A stretch of DNA of 64,000 bases from Ketobacter sp963922875 (GCA_963922875.1 CAWUJH010000006.1:124001-188000), one strand, 5' to 3'; counted from the first letter of the stretch, positions 25,284 through 35,227 are shown. A program made the numbers and translations. Notes: generated from the letters alone by a model not told the origin.

Positions 25284-25943
25284 TTAACCTCTGGCTGAAT
25301 GAGTGTAGCTGACGTCATTGTAACCCAATTTATTGATCAATTGCTGAATTAGACTGCGACGAATGGCCTCAAAATCGGGAGATGGGCAGTAATCCTGAAT
25401 TTGACTCATGGCCATTCCTGTAAAGCCACAAGGGTTAATCCGTGAAAAGGGCTCCAGATCCATAGCCACATTCAATGCGAGACCATGGTATGAACATCCC
25501 CGTCGAATTCTTAAGCCCAGGGAAGCAATTTTACCTTCGGTCGTATAAACACCAGGTGCCTTTTCTCGGGTGAAACTGTTAATTTCCCATTGCTGCAAGG
25601 TGCTAATAAGGCTGTTTTCAATTAAGGTTACCAGATCGCGGGTTCCCAGGTTACGACGGGCGATATCCACCATAATATAGATCACCAGCTGGCCCGGGCC
25701 ATGGTAAGTAACCTGACCACCCCGGTCTGCTTGGATCACGGGGATGGTGCCCGGATTAAGCAGATGATCGGCTTTGCCTGCCTGGCCCTGGGTAAATACG
25801 GGTAAGTGCTCCAGGCACCAGATTTCGTCACTGGTTGCGGCGTCACGGGTTTGGGTAAAGCTTTGCATTGACCGCCAAACGGTTTCATAGGCTAGTTGCC
25901 CAAGCAAACGAACAGTCAGAGAAGTGTTGGCAAGTAGGGGCAT
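25284..25943 (-). CDS. lipB: Octanoyl-ACP:protein octanoyltransferase LipB
   Basis: This 219-residue enzyme moves octanoate from acyl carrier protein to lipoyl domains. Family blocks are RGGQVTYHGPGQLVIYIM, the catalytic lysine region EGKIASLGLRIRRG and the catalytic cysteine in INPCGFTGM. Length and start are normal. It lies between the DUF493 gene and lipA, the usual ybeD-lipB-lipA order. Confidence 0.97.
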   Translation of the reverse strand: MPLLANTSLTVRLLGQLAYETVWRSMQSFTQTRDAATSDEIWCLEHLPVFTQGQAGKADHLLNPGTIPVIQADRGGQVTYHGPGQLVIYIMVDIARRNLGTRDLVTLIENSLISTLQQWEINSFTREKAPGVYTTEGKIASLGLRIRRGCSYHGLALNVAMDLEPFSRINPCGFTGMAMSQIQDYCPSPDFEAIRRSLIQQLINKLGYNDVSYTHSARG

Positions 25944-25962
25944 TTACCGGCTCAGTGTCGGC

Positions 25963-26229
25963 TTACAGAGTCATTGACACCTGTTCGCATTCATGGAGGG
26001 CAAGGAACAGACTTTCCACCTGCTCCTTGTGGGTAAAGTGCACATCGACAGTAACCGAGATGTATTTACCACTGCTACTGGTTTTAAAACGCACGGAATC
26101 ACGATCAAAACCTGGCGCGTGCTGCTCAATGATCGAGGTAACGATATCCACCATGGGGTGTTCTGCCAAGCCCATAATTTTTACACTATGCTGGCAAGGG
26201 AATTCCCATAAATGTTCTTGTATACCCAT
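25963..26229 (-). CDS. ybeD: DUF493 (YbeD) family protein
   Basis: This 88-residue protein has the small ACT-like alpha/beta fold of the DUF493/YbeD family (FPCQHSVKIMGLAE near the start, YISVTVDVHFTHKEQVESLF in the second half). It lies between dacA and lipB as in E. coli. The biochemical role is unknown; an allosteric regulatory function has been proposed for the family from its fold. Confidence 0.93.
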   Translation of the reverse strand: MGIQEHLWEFPCQHSVKIMGLAEHPMVDIVTSIIEQHAPGFDRDSVRFKTSSSGKYISVTVDVHFTHKEQVESLFLALHECEQVSMTL

Positions 26230-26274
26230 TTTACCTAATTACCTGTATTGATGACCGTAAGGAACCGCGTTGGC

Positions 26275-27441
26275 TTAGTTTATCCAACCTTGAACCAAGA
26301 GCAATATCCAGTGCCAGATGAGCTTGAACAGGCCACCTTTTTCGACATTCTCCAAAGCGACTAAGGGTTTATTAGCAATCACTTCTCCGTCCAGTGAAAG
26401 CTTGATGGTGCCAATAACGTCGCCAGCACTGATTGGAGCTTGAAGCAGTTCGGGAACCTCTATATCTGTCACTATATTTTGGGCGGAGCCACGGGGGATA
26501 GTCAACCATACCGCTTGGTCAGTGCCTAGACTAATGGTGTTTTGTTGTCCCTTCCAGATATCCGGCTTGATCAATTCCTGTTTCGCTTCATAGCTTTTTA
26601 CGGTTTCGAAAAAGCGGAATCCGTAGGTGATAAGCTTTTGGCTTTCCGCCGAGCGGTCTTTCATGGATTTGGTGCCCATGACCACAGAAATCAAGCGCAT
26701 GCCGTCCTTATGGGCGGAAGCCACAAGGCAAAAGCCTGCATCTTCGGTATGGCCGGTTTTTATCCCGTCCACGGCATCGTCCTGCCATAACAGGGTGTTG
26801 CGGTTGGGCTGGCGGATATCGTTATAGGTGAATTCTTTTTCTGAGTACATGGTGTAGTCTTCGGGGTGATTATTAATAATCGCTTTAGCCAATGTGGCTA
26901 AATCCCGAGCTGTTGTGTAGTGATCTTTAGCCGGCCAGCCGGTGGCATTTTTGAAATGGGAGTCTTTCATGTTCAGCGTATAGGCCGTTTGATTCATCAA
27001 ATCAGCGAAGGCATCCTCACTGCCGGCGATGTATTCAGCCACTGCAATACTGGCGTCGTTGCCTGATTGAATAATAATGCCGCGCAAAAGGTCTTCCAAT
27101 TTAACTTCAGTGCCTTCCCGCACATACATTTTTGAGCCGCCTTTGCGCCAGGCTTTTTCACTGATTCGGACATTATCGTCATATTTGATGTTGCCCAAAG
27201 CTACTTGTTCAGAAGCGATATAGGCGGTCATCATTTTGGTCAGGCTGGCGGGAGGCAGCTTTTGATCGGCGTTATTCTCGGTAATCACAAAGCCGGTTTT
27301 TGCATCGATCAATAGCCAGGATTTAGCCGCTAGTGTCGGTGGTGCTGGTATTAGAGGTGCCGCATTAAGTGTGATGGCAAACGTGGCGATAAAAAAACAG
27401 AAAAACAGATGGGTAACCCGGTTTTTTAAGATCATAGTCAA
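26275..27441 (-). CDS. dacA: D-alanyl-D-alanine carboxypeptidase (PBP5/6 type)
   Basis: This 388-residue secreted penicillin-binding protein trims the terminal D-alanine of peptidoglycan stem peptides. It has a signal peptide (hydrophobic residues 10-27, cleaved near LNAAP), the active-site SLTKMM (SxxK), SGNDAS (SxN) and KTGHT (KTG) motifs, the C-terminal beta domain and an amphipathic tail ending LLVQGWIN for membrane anchoring. It is in the rlpA-dacA-ybeD-lipB cluster. Confidence 0.97.
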   Translation of the reverse strand: MTMILKNRVTHLFFCFFIATFAITLNAAPLIPAPPTLAAKSWLLIDAKTGFVITENNADQKLPPASLTKMMTAYIASEQVALGNIKYDDNVRISEKAWRKGGSKMYVREGTEVKLEDLLRGIIIQSGNDASIAVAEYIAGSEDAFADLMNQTAYTLNMKDSHFKNATGWPAKDHYTTARDLATLAKAIINNHPEDYTMYSEKEFTYNDIRQPNRNTLLWQDDAVDGIKTGHTEDAGFCLVASAHKDGMRLISVVMGTKSMKDRSAESQKLITYGFRFFETVKSYEAKQELIKPDIWKGQQNTISLGTDQAVWLTIPRGSAQNIVTDIEVPELLQAPISAGDVIGTIKLSLDGEVIANKPLVALENVEKGGLFKLIWHWILLLVQGWIN

Positions 27442-27516
27442 GTATTGGTCTTTTATTGGTCTTGGTTAACAAAATGTAGAGCATTTACGAGCACTAAGGG
27501 TAACATACCAGCTGCA

Positions 27517-28356
27517 TTATCGTTTGATCAATAATGGGTCCGCGATTTGTGTTTCTTTAATAGCTTCCCGTACTTTATGCGCGCTATTTTCATCCTGAAA
27601 TGGTCCGATTCGAACTCGGTGAAAGCGCTCGCTGGTTGATTCTTGCGGTGAATTAATCAACACCGGTACCGTGGTGACTGCCGCCAATTGTTGTTGTAAT
27701 GATTGTGCTGACGCTAAATCGCGAAAAGCACCAACCTGCAAATAGACTACGTTTTTTCCGGCTGTCGGGTTGGCTGAAGGAGTGGCGGGCTGTGCTGGCT
27801 GTGCTACAGGCGCGGGTTGAGGGGCAATCGTTATCGCTTCTACTTTAACGCGGGCCGTTCCCTGTTTGGCATAGCCAATTTTGTGGGCGGCAGCATAGGA
27901 TAGATCGATGATCCGGTCACCGTGAAAAGGCCCCCTATCGTTGACGCGCACAATAATGGATTTATTATTTTCCAAATTAGTCACTCGAACATAGCTGGGT
28001 AGCGGCAGGCTTTTGTGGGCAGCAGTCATGGCATAGGGGTCGTAGGGCTCTTGACTGGAGGTGGGTCTGCCGGAGAATTTTTTGCCGTACCAGCTACCAA
28101 TCCCTGTTTCGCTATAGCCTGCTGCTGTGGGTAGGACTTTGTAGGATTTACCCCAAACTTTATAGGGGGAGTGGTTGCCGTAGCGAGCCTTGGGTTCCCA
28201 TTTGGGGGTGGCATCTGGAATATTCGCCCAATCCAGTACTTTATCTGGCGCACTGTCAGGAATATGGTAATCGTTGCCACGAAAGTGCCCTGGACTGCAG
28301 GCATAAGCCAGCAAGCAAAGTAGGGCCAGTAATAAAATTCTGCGAGCACTTTTCAT
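27517..28356 (-). CDS. rlpA: Septal-ring lytic transglycosylase RlpA (lipoprotein)
   Basis: This 279-residue lipoprotein has the lipobox LLAYAC at residues 15-20, a double-psi beta-barrel domain (GIGSWYGKKFSGRPTSS through VRVNDRGPFHGDRIIDLSY, including the catalytic-type Asp and the ERPD-like region) and a C-terminal SPOR domain (about 205-275) that binds denuded glycan at the septum. A Pro/Ala-rich linker joins the two. It cleaves naked glycan strands in Pseudomonas. It is followed by dacA and preceded by mltB. Confidence 0.95.
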   Translation of the reverse strand: MKSARRILLLALLCLLAYACSPGHFRGNDYHIPDSAPDKVLDWANIPDATPKWEPKARYGNHSPYKVWGKSYKVLPTAAGYSETGIGSWYGKKFSGRPTSSQEPYDPYAMTAAHKSLPLPSYVRVTNLENNKSIIVRVNDRGPFHGDRIIDLSYAAAHKIGYAKQGTARVKVEAITIAPQPAPVAQPAQPATPSANPTAGKNVVYLQVGAFRDLASAQSLQQQLAAVTTVPVLINSPQESTSERFHRVRIGPFQDENSAHKVREAIKETQIADPLLIKR

Positions 28357-28386
28357 TTAATATCTTTTCATTACTAATAAGAGCCT

Positions 28387-29418
28387 CTAAGCGAGGCGTT
28401 TCCTTAATTCTTCACTGAGCTGATAAACAGCCAATGCGTATAAATGACTGTGATTATAGCGCGTTATAACATAAAAGTTATGCAATCCCAGCCAGTATTC
28501 CGGCCCGGATCCACCTTCCAGCGCCCACCCTGTCGCTGCTTCCATCGCATCGAAATTGGCATCAGGTATTAATCCTGCGGCGGCAAAATCGGCCACGGTA
28601 TAACGTGGTTTTAAGTCCGCATTTACCAGCGCTGCTAATTTTTCGCTGGGCTTAGGATTCATATCGCGTGCTAGGCTGGCAACGGGTTGTTCTTTCCGCC
28701 ATCCGTGTTGCTTAAAGTAATTGGCGACACTGCCGATGGCATCCACCGGGTTGTCAATGATGTCCCGGTGACCATCCTGATCGAAATCCACTGCATAGTG
28801 GCGATAACTGCTGGATATAAATTGACCATAACCCATGGCGCCTGCATAGGAGCCCTTGGCCGCCAGCAAATCAATACCGGCTTCCTGTTGCAGGTGTAAA
28901 AAGTGCTTTAGCTCGCTGCGAAAAAACTGACTGCGGGGAGGGTAGTCAAAGGCGAGAGTGGCGAGGGAATCGGCCACCCGATAGCGACCTTTGAACTGGC
29001 CGTAACGAGTTTCAACGCCAATGATTGCGAGAATAATAAACCGCGAGACTCCGTATTCTTTTTCCGCGCGAACAAAGGTGGATTCATATTGGCGATAATA
29101 CTCTACGCCCCGCTTGATGCGGTCATCCGTTAAAAAAATGGGGCGATACTCAGCCCAGCTTTTGGTTTTTTCAGCGGGACGGGCGATGGCTTCCAAAATA
29201 GATTGTTGACGACTGGCACTTTGCAGCAGATCTTCCACGGCTTTTTGCGAGGTGATATTTTCTGCCAGCACCTCCTGGATAAAGGCTTTTGCAGCCGGGT
29301 GTTCTAGATAATTTTGGTTTTCCACAAGCTGTGGTGTGGCTGGTGCCTGTGTTGACAAGCTACACAAGGCTAACCCAGCGGCAAAACAGGCTGTTGTTAA
29401 TTTTTTTTGTTTAAACAT
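28387..29418 (-). CDS. mltB: Membrane-bound lytic murein transglycosylase B
   Basis: This is a family 103 transglycosylase of 343 residues when started at the ATG at 29418; the ATG at 29427 is a possible alternative. A signal peptide covers residues 1-27, and no lipobox cysteine is apparent. The catalytic glutamate is in IIGVETRYGQFKG, and the GAMGYGQFISSSYRHYAVDFDQDG stretch is typical. It cleaves peptidoglycan with formation of 1,6-anhydromuramic acid. Position between rodA and rlpA is usual for this cluster. Confidence 0.95.
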   Translation of the reverse strand: MFKQKKLTTACFAAGLALCSLSTQAPATPQLVENQNYLEHPAAKAFIQEVLAENITSQKAVEDLLQSASRQQSILEAIARPAEKTKSWAEYRPIFLTDDRIKRGVEYYRQYESTFVRAEKEYGVSRFIILAIIGVETRYGQFKGRYRVADSLATLAFDYPPRSQFFRSELKHFLHLQQEAGIDLLAAKGSYAGAMGYGQFISSSYRHYAVDFDQDGHRDIIDNPVDAIGSVANYFKQHGWRKEQPVASLARDMNPKPSEKLAALVNADLKPRYTVADFAAAGLIPDANFDAMEAATGWALEGGSGPEYWLGLHNFYVITRYNHSHLYALAVYQLSEELRKRLA

Positions 29419-29485
29419 AAGAACCATAATAGTTTGAGCGTTTTTTTATCAGTAGCCATCTAGTACTAATTATAGAGGCTGAATA

Positions 29486-30634
29486 TCAGGTAGCCACCAG
29501 TTTGCGGTGGGTTTGAATAGACATCAAGATGCCGAAACTGGCCATTAATGTAACCGCCGAGGTGCCACCATAACTCACCATGGGTAACGGTACGCCAACC
29601 ACGGGCAGGATACCACTGACCATGCCGATATTAACGAACACGTACACAAAAAAAGTTAATGTTATGGCTCCGGCCAACAGGCGGGAATAGGTATCCTGAG
29701 CATTCATGGCGATATAAATGCCGCGGGATATAATGGCAAAGTAGATTAATAAAAGTGCACAAATTCCCAGTAACCCGAACTCTTCTCCCAATACGGCAAT
29801 AATAAAGTCGGTAGAACTCTCTGGTAAAAAATCCAGGTGGGCCTGGGTTCCTTGCAGCCAGCCTTTTCCTTCCCAGCCACCAGAACCGATGGCAGTTTTT
29901 GACTGGGTTATGTTCCACCCTGCGCCCCAGCGATCCCTTTCCGGGTCAAGAAAGGTTAATACCCGCTGCTTTTGATAGTCGTGCATAAATAATAGCCAGA
30001 GTGTGCCCGCTGCTGGTGGTGCTGCCACGACTATACTGGCGATATATTTCCAATCGAGACCAGATAAAAACAAGACAATAAAGCCTGAGCTGGCGATCAA
30101 TATTGCGGTACCCAAATCAGGTTGCAGGGCGATCAGCAAGGTGGGAACCATAATAAGAACGGTGGATAGCAATACGGGTTTCCAGCCCGGCGGCAGTGCC
30201 CGATCGGCCAAGTACCAGGCTAGCATCATGGGCACAATGACTTTCATAATCTCGGAGGGCTGAAAACGGCCAATACCCGGAACGGCAAGCCAGCGCTGAG
30301 CGCCTTTGGCTTCTGTGCCTGAAAGCAGAACGCCCACTAGTAAAAGTAAACCAGCAGTGAATAGCCAGGGTGTCCAGCGTTTATAAACTCGCGGTGGAAT
30401 TTGTGCCATTACCATCATGGCAATGCAGCCAAAAATAAAGCGGGTAATCTGGCGCATGAGTGTGGCTTCACTCTGACCACTGGCGCTGAACAATACAAAC
30501 AGACCAACACTGATGAGTACCAGTAATCCTCCCATCAATGGAGGGTCAATATGAATGGCTTGAAACAAGCTAATGCGTCGAGTGACCGGTGATTCAAAGG
30601 AGTCCAACTGATGTTTGTAGTCGTGTTTCATCAT
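29486..30634 (-). CDS. rodA: Rod-shape peptidoglycan polymerase RodA
   Basis: This 382-residue SEDS-family membrane protein has about ten membrane segments and polymerises lipid II together with PBP2. Typical stretches are PSEIMKVIVPMMLAWYLADR, ALQPDLGTAILIASSG and the C-terminal GVPLPMVSYGGTSAVTLMASFG. The start overlaps the mrdA stop (ATGA), so translation is coupled with its partner PBP2. Confidence 0.97.
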   Translation of the reverse strand: MMKHDYKHQLDSFESPVTRRISLFQAIHIDPPLMGGLLVLISVGLFVLFSASGQSEATLMRQITRFIFGCIAMMVMAQIPPRVYKRWTPWLFTAGLLLLVGVLLSGTEAKGAQRWLAVPGIGRFQPSEIMKVIVPMMLAWYLADRALPPGWKPVLLSTVLIMVPTLLIALQPDLGTAILIASSGFIVLFLSGLDWKYIASIVVAAPPAAGTLWLLFMHDYQKQRVLTFLDPERDRWGAGWNITQSKTAIGSGGWEGKGWLQGTQAHLDFLPESSTDFIIAVLGEEFGLLGICALLLIYFAIISRGIYIAMNAQDTYSRLLAGAITLTFFVYVFVNIGMVSGILPVVGVPLPMVSYGGTSAVTLMASFGILMSIQTHRKLVAT

Positions 30635-32484
30635 GGGTTGTTCTCCGATTCTAGAGCGGCGAAAAAAGCGTCCATGACCTGGCGCGCGATAGGTGCTGCC
30701 GTGGAACCGCCGCTGCCGCCATTTTCCACTAAAACTGAGATCGCTATTTGTGGATTCTCTACTGGGGCAAAACCTACGAATAGCGCGTGATCGCGATGCT
30801 TTTCGGCAATTTTCTCTGCATCATACTCTTCGTCCTGTTTGATACCCAGGACTTGTGCAGTACCGGTCTTGCCAGCGATATCATAGCCCACCAAGTCTTT
30901 GCTTATGCCTTTGGCGGTGCCTTTACTGCTATGCACTACGTCATGCATGGCATGGATAATGCCCGCCCAGTTGTCGGGATTTTTCAAAACGATTGGTGCG
31001 CCAACTTCAGGATCCGGTAACGGAATACCACCAATGGATTTCACCATGCGGGGTTTTACAATTTTGCCACGATTGGCCAATATAGCAGTAGAAAGGGCGA
31101 GTTGTAGAGGTGTCGCTAACATGTAGCCCTGACCAATACCTGTAATCAAGGTTTCCCCCGGGTACCAGGGTTGGTTTTTGGTGGCTCGCTTCCAGAAACG
31201 TGATGGCAGTAATCCGGGTCGTTCACTAATTAAATCAATATTGGTTTTTTTGCCAAAACCAAAGGGCTCCATAAAATCATGGATTTCGTCAATGCCCATT
31301 TTAAAGGCCAATTCATAGAAGTACGTATCACATGACTGCACGATAGCGCTGTGTAAATTCATCATGCCATGGCCCCACCGTTTCCAATCGCGGTAGAAGC
31401 GGTTGTCGTTTTCCAGTTGGTAGAAACCGGGATCGTAAAGGGTGTATTTCCAGTTGGTATGATTGGATTCAACGCCGCCCAGCCCCACGATAGGTTTAAT
31501 GGTAGAGCCCGGTGGGTATTGCCCTTGCAAGGCTCGATTAAACAGAGGGCGGGCTTTGGAGGTTTGTAATTCACTGTAGGTTTTATAATCAATACCGGTA
31601 ACAAACAAGTTGGGATCAAAGCCTGGAACGCTAACGAAAGCAATGACACCGCCGGTGGCCGGTTCTATTGCCACTACGGCTCCGCGTCTATTTTCAAGTG
31701 CTTTGATAGCCGCCAGTTGCGTATTGATGTCGAGGAAAAGTTGCAGGTTATCACCGGGTATGGGGTCAGTTTGCTCCAGCACTCGAGTAATTCGACCGCG
31801 AGCATTGGTTTCGATGGTTTGTAATCCCACATGGCCATGCAGCGTGGTTTCGTAATAGGCTTCAATACCGGTTTTCCCAATGTGTTCGGTAGCGCTGTAC
31901 TCGGTGGCATTGAGACGTTCCAATTCTCGTTCGTTAATTCGTCCCACATAACCCAAGCCATGACTGAGTGCGTCTTTGTAGGGGTAGTGTCTTACCAAAT
32001 TGGCTTCTAATGAAATTCCCGGTAGCCGATGCTGGTTTACAGCAATAACCGCAATTTCTTTTTCCGACAGCTTGAATTTAATAGCGACGGGGGTAAAAGG
32101 TCTACGGTAGCGGGACTGGCGTTTATGAAAGCGGTCAATGTCACTGTCGCTAATGTCCACCAGTTTACTGAGTTCCTCTATGGTTTTATCCACGTTGGGG
32201 CTTAGTTCTCGGGTAATGCTTACTGAGTAACTGGGTTGATTGTCGGCCAACAGGTGGCCATTACGATCCAGTATTAGGCCGCGGTTCGGGGGTAGTGGCT
32301 CGACGCTAATCCGATTTTCGTCCGACAGGGTGCTGTATTTTTCGAACTGGATAACTTGTAAATAAACCATTCGTGATACCAATAATAAAATCATTAGCAC
32401 CACAATTATGATGGCAACCACACTGCGGAAGGCAAAGATTCGGGTTTCGCGGTAGTAATCTTTTAATGTTATGGGTTTCGACAT
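30631..32484 (-). CDS. mrdA: Penicillin-binding protein 2 MrdA
   Basis: This 617-residue class B penicillin-binding protein has one N-terminal membrane segment (20-45), a pedestal domain (SVEPLPPNRGLILDRNG, RHYPYKDALSHGLGYVGRI) and a transpeptidase domain with SxxK in GSTIKPIVG, SxN in SCDTYF position and KTG in GKTGTAQV. It cross-links lateral-wall peptidoglycan in the elongasome. It lies 6 bases after rlmH and overlaps rodA. Confidence 0.97.
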   Translation of the reverse strand: MSKPITLKDYYRETRIFAFRSVVAIIIVVLMILLLVSRMVYLQVIQFEKYSTLSDENRISVEPLPPNRGLILDRNGHLLADNQPSYSVSITRELSPNVDKTIEELSKLVDISDSDIDRFHKRQSRYRRPFTPVAIKFKLSEKEIAVIAVNQHRLPGISLEANLVRHYPYKDALSHGLGYVGRINERELERLNATEYSATEHIGKTGIEAYYETTLHGHVGLQTIETNARGRITRVLEQTDPIPGDNLQLFLDINTQLAAIKALENRRGAVVAIEPATGGVIAFVSVPGFDPNLFVTGIDYKTYSELQTSKARPLFNRALQGQYPPGSTIKPIVGLGGVESNHTNWKYTLYDPGFYQLENDNRFYRDWKRWGHGMMNLHSAIVQSCDTYFYELAFKMGIDEIHDFMEPFGFGKKTNIDLISERPGLLPSRFWKRATKNQPWYPGETLITGIGQGYMLATPLQLALSTAILANRGKIVKPRMVKSIGGIPLPDPEVGAPIVLKNPDNWAGIIHAMHDVVHSSKGTAKGISKDLVGYDIAGKTGTAQVLGIKQDEEYDAEKIAEKHRDHALFVGFAPVENPQIAISVLVENGGSGGSTAAPIARQVMDAFFAALESENNP

Positions 32485-32490
32485 GATGTC

Positions 32491-32961
32491 CTAAGCGCGA
32501 TGATAAGGATGACCTTTTAAGACTGACCAGGCGCGGTATAGTTGCTCAGCAAGAACAATGCGCACCAGCGGATGGGGCAAAGTCAGAGTAGATAAGGACC
32601 AGCTCTCGTTAGCTTTGGATTTGCAATCAGATGCCAAGCCTTCGGGGCCACCCACCAACAGGGAAACATTCGTACCCTGATACATTAGGGACTCTAGTCG
32701 TTGCGCAAGTTGTTCTGTCGTGAATTGTTTGCCAGGTACATCCAAAGTGATGACGTGATCATTGGTGCCTATTGCCATCAACATTTGCTCACCTTCTTTT
32801 CGAGTGAGGCGGTCCAGATCCGCATTTTTGCCTCTTTTACCTGCAGGAATTTCAACTAATTCTAGCGTGATATCTTGATTTAGGCGTTTTTCATACTCTT
32901 TATAGCCTTGCTCTACCCAGGAGGGCATTTTAGTGCCAACAGCGATCAAGCGTATACGCAT
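32491..32961 (-). CDS. rlmH: 23S rRNA pseudouridine-1915 N3-methyltransferase RlmH
   Basis: This 156-residue SPOUT-class methyltransferase begins MRIRLIAVGTKMPSWVEQGY and has the knot region SLLVGGPEGLASDCK and LPHPLVRIVLAEQLYRAW, followed by the HPYH tail typical of the family. It modifies pseudouridine 1915 in the large ribosomal subunit. It follows rsfS by 17 bases, as in most gammaproteobacteria. Confidence 0.98.
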   Translation of the reverse strand: MRIRLIAVGTKMPSWVEQGYKEYEKRLNQDITLELVEIPAGKRGKNADLDRLTRKEGEQMLMAIGTNDHVITLDVPGKQFTTEQLAQRLESLMYQGTNVSLLVGGPEGLASDCKSKANESWSLSTLTLPHPLVRIVLAEQLYRAWSVLKGHPYHRA

Positions 32962-32978
32962 GATTTATCCCGGTGAGT

Positions 32979-33320
32979 TTAAGCTTGAGAGTCGGGAGAC
33001 ATGCTCCATAATTTTTCCAGATCATAAAAACGGCGAGTATCAGGCAGCATAACATGGACTATGATATCGCCAAGATCCACCAACACCCATTCCGCTGCTT
33101 CCTGGCCTTCAACGCCGAGGGGCTGACAGCCATTTTTTTTCGCCTGTTCACACACATTGTCGGCCATGGATTTGACATGACGGTTTGAGGTGCCAGTGGC
33201 TACCACCATTAAATCAGCAATACTGGTGAGTGGTTTAACATCGAGTACTGTGATGTCTTTTGCTTTCATGTCTTCCAGGCTTTGGATGACAAGCGTTTTG
33301 AGCGCGTCAAGTTCAGTCAT
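32979..33320 (-). CDS. rsfS: Ribosomal silencing factor RsfS
   Basis: From the ATG at 33320 the protein has 113 residues, normal for RsfS (YbeB/Iojap). It has VLDVKPLTSIADLMVVATGTS and GVEGQEAAEWVLVDLGDIIVHVM. It binds uL14 and blocks joining of ribosomal subunits in poor growth conditions. The frame is open upstream to 33383 within nadD, but the chosen start matches the family and overlaps the nadD end by 8 bases (TAATGACTGA). Confidence 0.96.
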   Translation of the reverse strand: MTELDALKTLVIQSLEDMKAKDITVLDVKPLTSIADLMVVATGTSNRHVKSMADNVCEQAKKNGCQPLGVEGQEAAEWVLVDLGDIIVHVMLPDTRRFYDLEKLWSMSPDSQA

Positions 33321-34002
33321 TAGAGATATTATCGTTCCTGTAGCCATAGAGTTGGTTTTGTTGGATATACGCCCACACCGCATCGGGCAACAAAAAGCGG
33401 GGGGTGATACCTTCTTGTATTTGCTGTCTGAGTTTAGTGGCTGAAATATCCAGAGAGGTGGTTTCGTGCAAGCATATGTAGCCGTTTGGTTTTGTCATCA
33501 ATGCTTCAGGTAGTGATTCCCTGGAACGCAGCAGTTTGCCTTCCTGGCTGTCGGCTGCCGGCAGTTTGGAACCGGGGCGATGGGCTACCCAAAGATGAGC
33601 CAGGTCAAGGATGTCCTGCCAGCGGTGCCAATCACAAAATTGATTAAAGGCATCCATTCCCATAATGAATACCAGAGGCGCATCGAGGCCAATCTGATCG
33701 CGAATATGAGTTAATGTATTGACCGTATAAGAAGCTTCAAGGCGCAATATTTCCCAGTTGTCCACTTCGAAGCCAGGAACACCAATGCAGGCCAGTTCCG
33801 CCATGGTGAGGCGATGCTTGGCATTGCTGTCCGGACTTTCCCGGTGGGGAGGGATGTGGCAGGGGATCAAGCGGACGTAGTGCAAGCCCAGACGCGACTT
33901 CGCTTCCCAGGCCAAACGCAGATGTCCAGTATGAATGGGATCAAAGGTCCCGCCTAAAACGCCCGTAGCGTTAATTGCGGGTATGACCATCGCCAAGCAC
34001 AA
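33313..34002 (-). CDS. nadD: Nicotinate-nucleotide adenylyltransferase NadD
   Basis: The protein carries the nucleotidyltransferase motif GVLGGTFDPIHTGHLRLAW and the C-terminal ISATKLRQQI signature (SxTxxR). It makes nicotinate adenine dinucleotide in NAD synthesis. The frame allows a start at 34002 (229 residues) or at the ATG at 33990, which gives MVIPAINATGVLGG; either overlaps the end of proA. The insert around PGSKLPAADSQEGK is somewhat longer than in E. coli. Confidence 0.96.
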   Translation of the reverse strand: MCLAMVIPAINATGVLGGTFDPIHTGHLRLAWEAKSRLGLHYVRLIPCHIPPHRESPDSNAKHRLTMAELACIGVPGFEVDNWEILRLEASYTVNTLTHIRDQIGLDAPLVFIMGMDAFNQFCDWHRWQDILDLAHLWVAHRPGSKLPAADSQEGKLLRSRESLPEALMTKPNGYICLHETTSLDISATKLRQQIQEGITPRFLLPDAVWAYIQQNQLYGYRNDNISND

Positions 34003-35227
34003 TGTATTTTTGTGAAGTCAGACCGTCTAGCCCCACGGGCCCTCTGGCATGGATTTTATCGGTTGAAATACCAATTTCTGCACCTAAGCCGTACTCAAAA
34101 CCGTCAGCAAAGCGAGTGGAAGCGTTAACCATCACTGAGCTGGAATCAACTTCGGTTAAAAATTGGCGAGCAAGGGAGTAGTTTTCAGTGACAATAGAGT
34201 CCGTATGATGAGAGCCGTGGGTATTGATATGATCAATTGCCTGAGCCAAATCGGTGACGACCCGAATCGCTAAAATCGGAGCCAGATACTCCGTTTCCCA
34301 GTCTTCCACTGTGGCGGCTTTAACCTGTGGCAGAATGGCACAGGTTTGCTCGCAACCTCGCAATTCCACCTGCTTTTCGGCGTAATGTTGCGCTAGTGTA
34401 GGCAGGATCAAATCCGCCACAGTCGCATGGATCAGTAGGGTCTCCATGGCGTTGCAAACACCATAACGATGGGTTTTCGCATTAACGGCGATGTTGATGG
34501 CTTTTTCTGGATCGGCTTCGGCGTCAATATAAACGTGGCAAATGCCATCTAAGTGTTTGATGACCGGTACTCGTGCGTCCCGGCTGATGCGTTCGATGAG
34601 CCCTTTGCCACCGCGAGGCACGATAACATCAACGTATTCAGGCAGGGTTATCATAGCGCCTACGGCGGCTCGATCGGTGATTTCCAGCACTTGGACAGCG
34701 GTCGCCGGTAAGCCCGCTTGTTCTAAGCCCGTGGCAATACATTTGGCGATGGCCTGATTGCTGTTTATGGCTTCTGAACCACCCCGTAACAGTGTCGCAT
34801 TGCCGGATTTCAAGCATAAACTGGCGGCTTCCACGGTGACGTTGGGTCGTGATTCATAGATTATACCAATCACTCCCAGTGGCACTCGCATTTTACCCAC
34901 TTGAATACCACTCGGCCGGTAATTCAAGTCAGTAATGGCGCCAACGGGATCGGGCAAACTGGCCACTTGCCGCAGACCTTCGAGCATTGAGTCGATGCGG
35001 GCCGGGGTTAGTTCCAGTCGGTCCAGCAACGCGGCATCCAGGCCATTGCCGCGACCATTCTGCATATCCACTTGATTGGCATCGATCAAGGCGTCTCGTT
35101 GCTGCTCAATGGTCTGAGCAATACAGTGTAACGCCCGATTTTTTTGTTCAGTTGGCGTTTTCGCCATGATTCGGGCGGCGGCTCGAGCCTGTTGACCTAA
35201 TTGGGCCATATAGGCGGTTACATCCAT
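33971..35227 (-). CDS. proA: Gamma-glutamyl phosphate reductase ProA
   Basis: This 418-residue aldehyde-dehydrogenase-type enzyme reduces gamma-glutamyl phosphate in proline synthesis. The catalytic cysteine is in KHLDGICHVYID; other landmarks are GVIGIIYESRPNVTVEAASL, CLKSGNATLLRGGSEA and GPVGLDGLTSQKYI. It is the first gene of the long run toward lipA, with 65 bases between it and the convergently placed next operon. Confidence 0.98.
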   Translation of the reverse strand: MDVTAYMAQLGQQARAAARIMAKTPTEQKNRALHCIAQTIEQQRDALIDANQVDMQNGRGNGLDAALLDRLELTPARIDSMLEGLRQVASLPDPVGAITDLNYRPSGIQVGKMRVPLGVIGIIYESRPNVTVEAASLCLKSGNATLLRGGSEAINSNQAIAKCIATGLEQAGLPATAVQVLEITDRAAVGAMITLPEYVDVIVPRGGKGLIERISRDARVPVIKHLDGICHVYIDAEADPEKAINIAVNAKTHRYGVCNAMETLLIHATVADLILPTLAQHYAEKQVELRGCEQTCAILPQVKAATVEDWETEYLAPILAIRVVTDLAQAIDHINTHGSHHTDSIVTENYSLARQFLTEVDSSSVMVNASTRFADGFEYGLGAEIGISTDKIHARGPVGLDGLTSQKYIVLGDGHTRN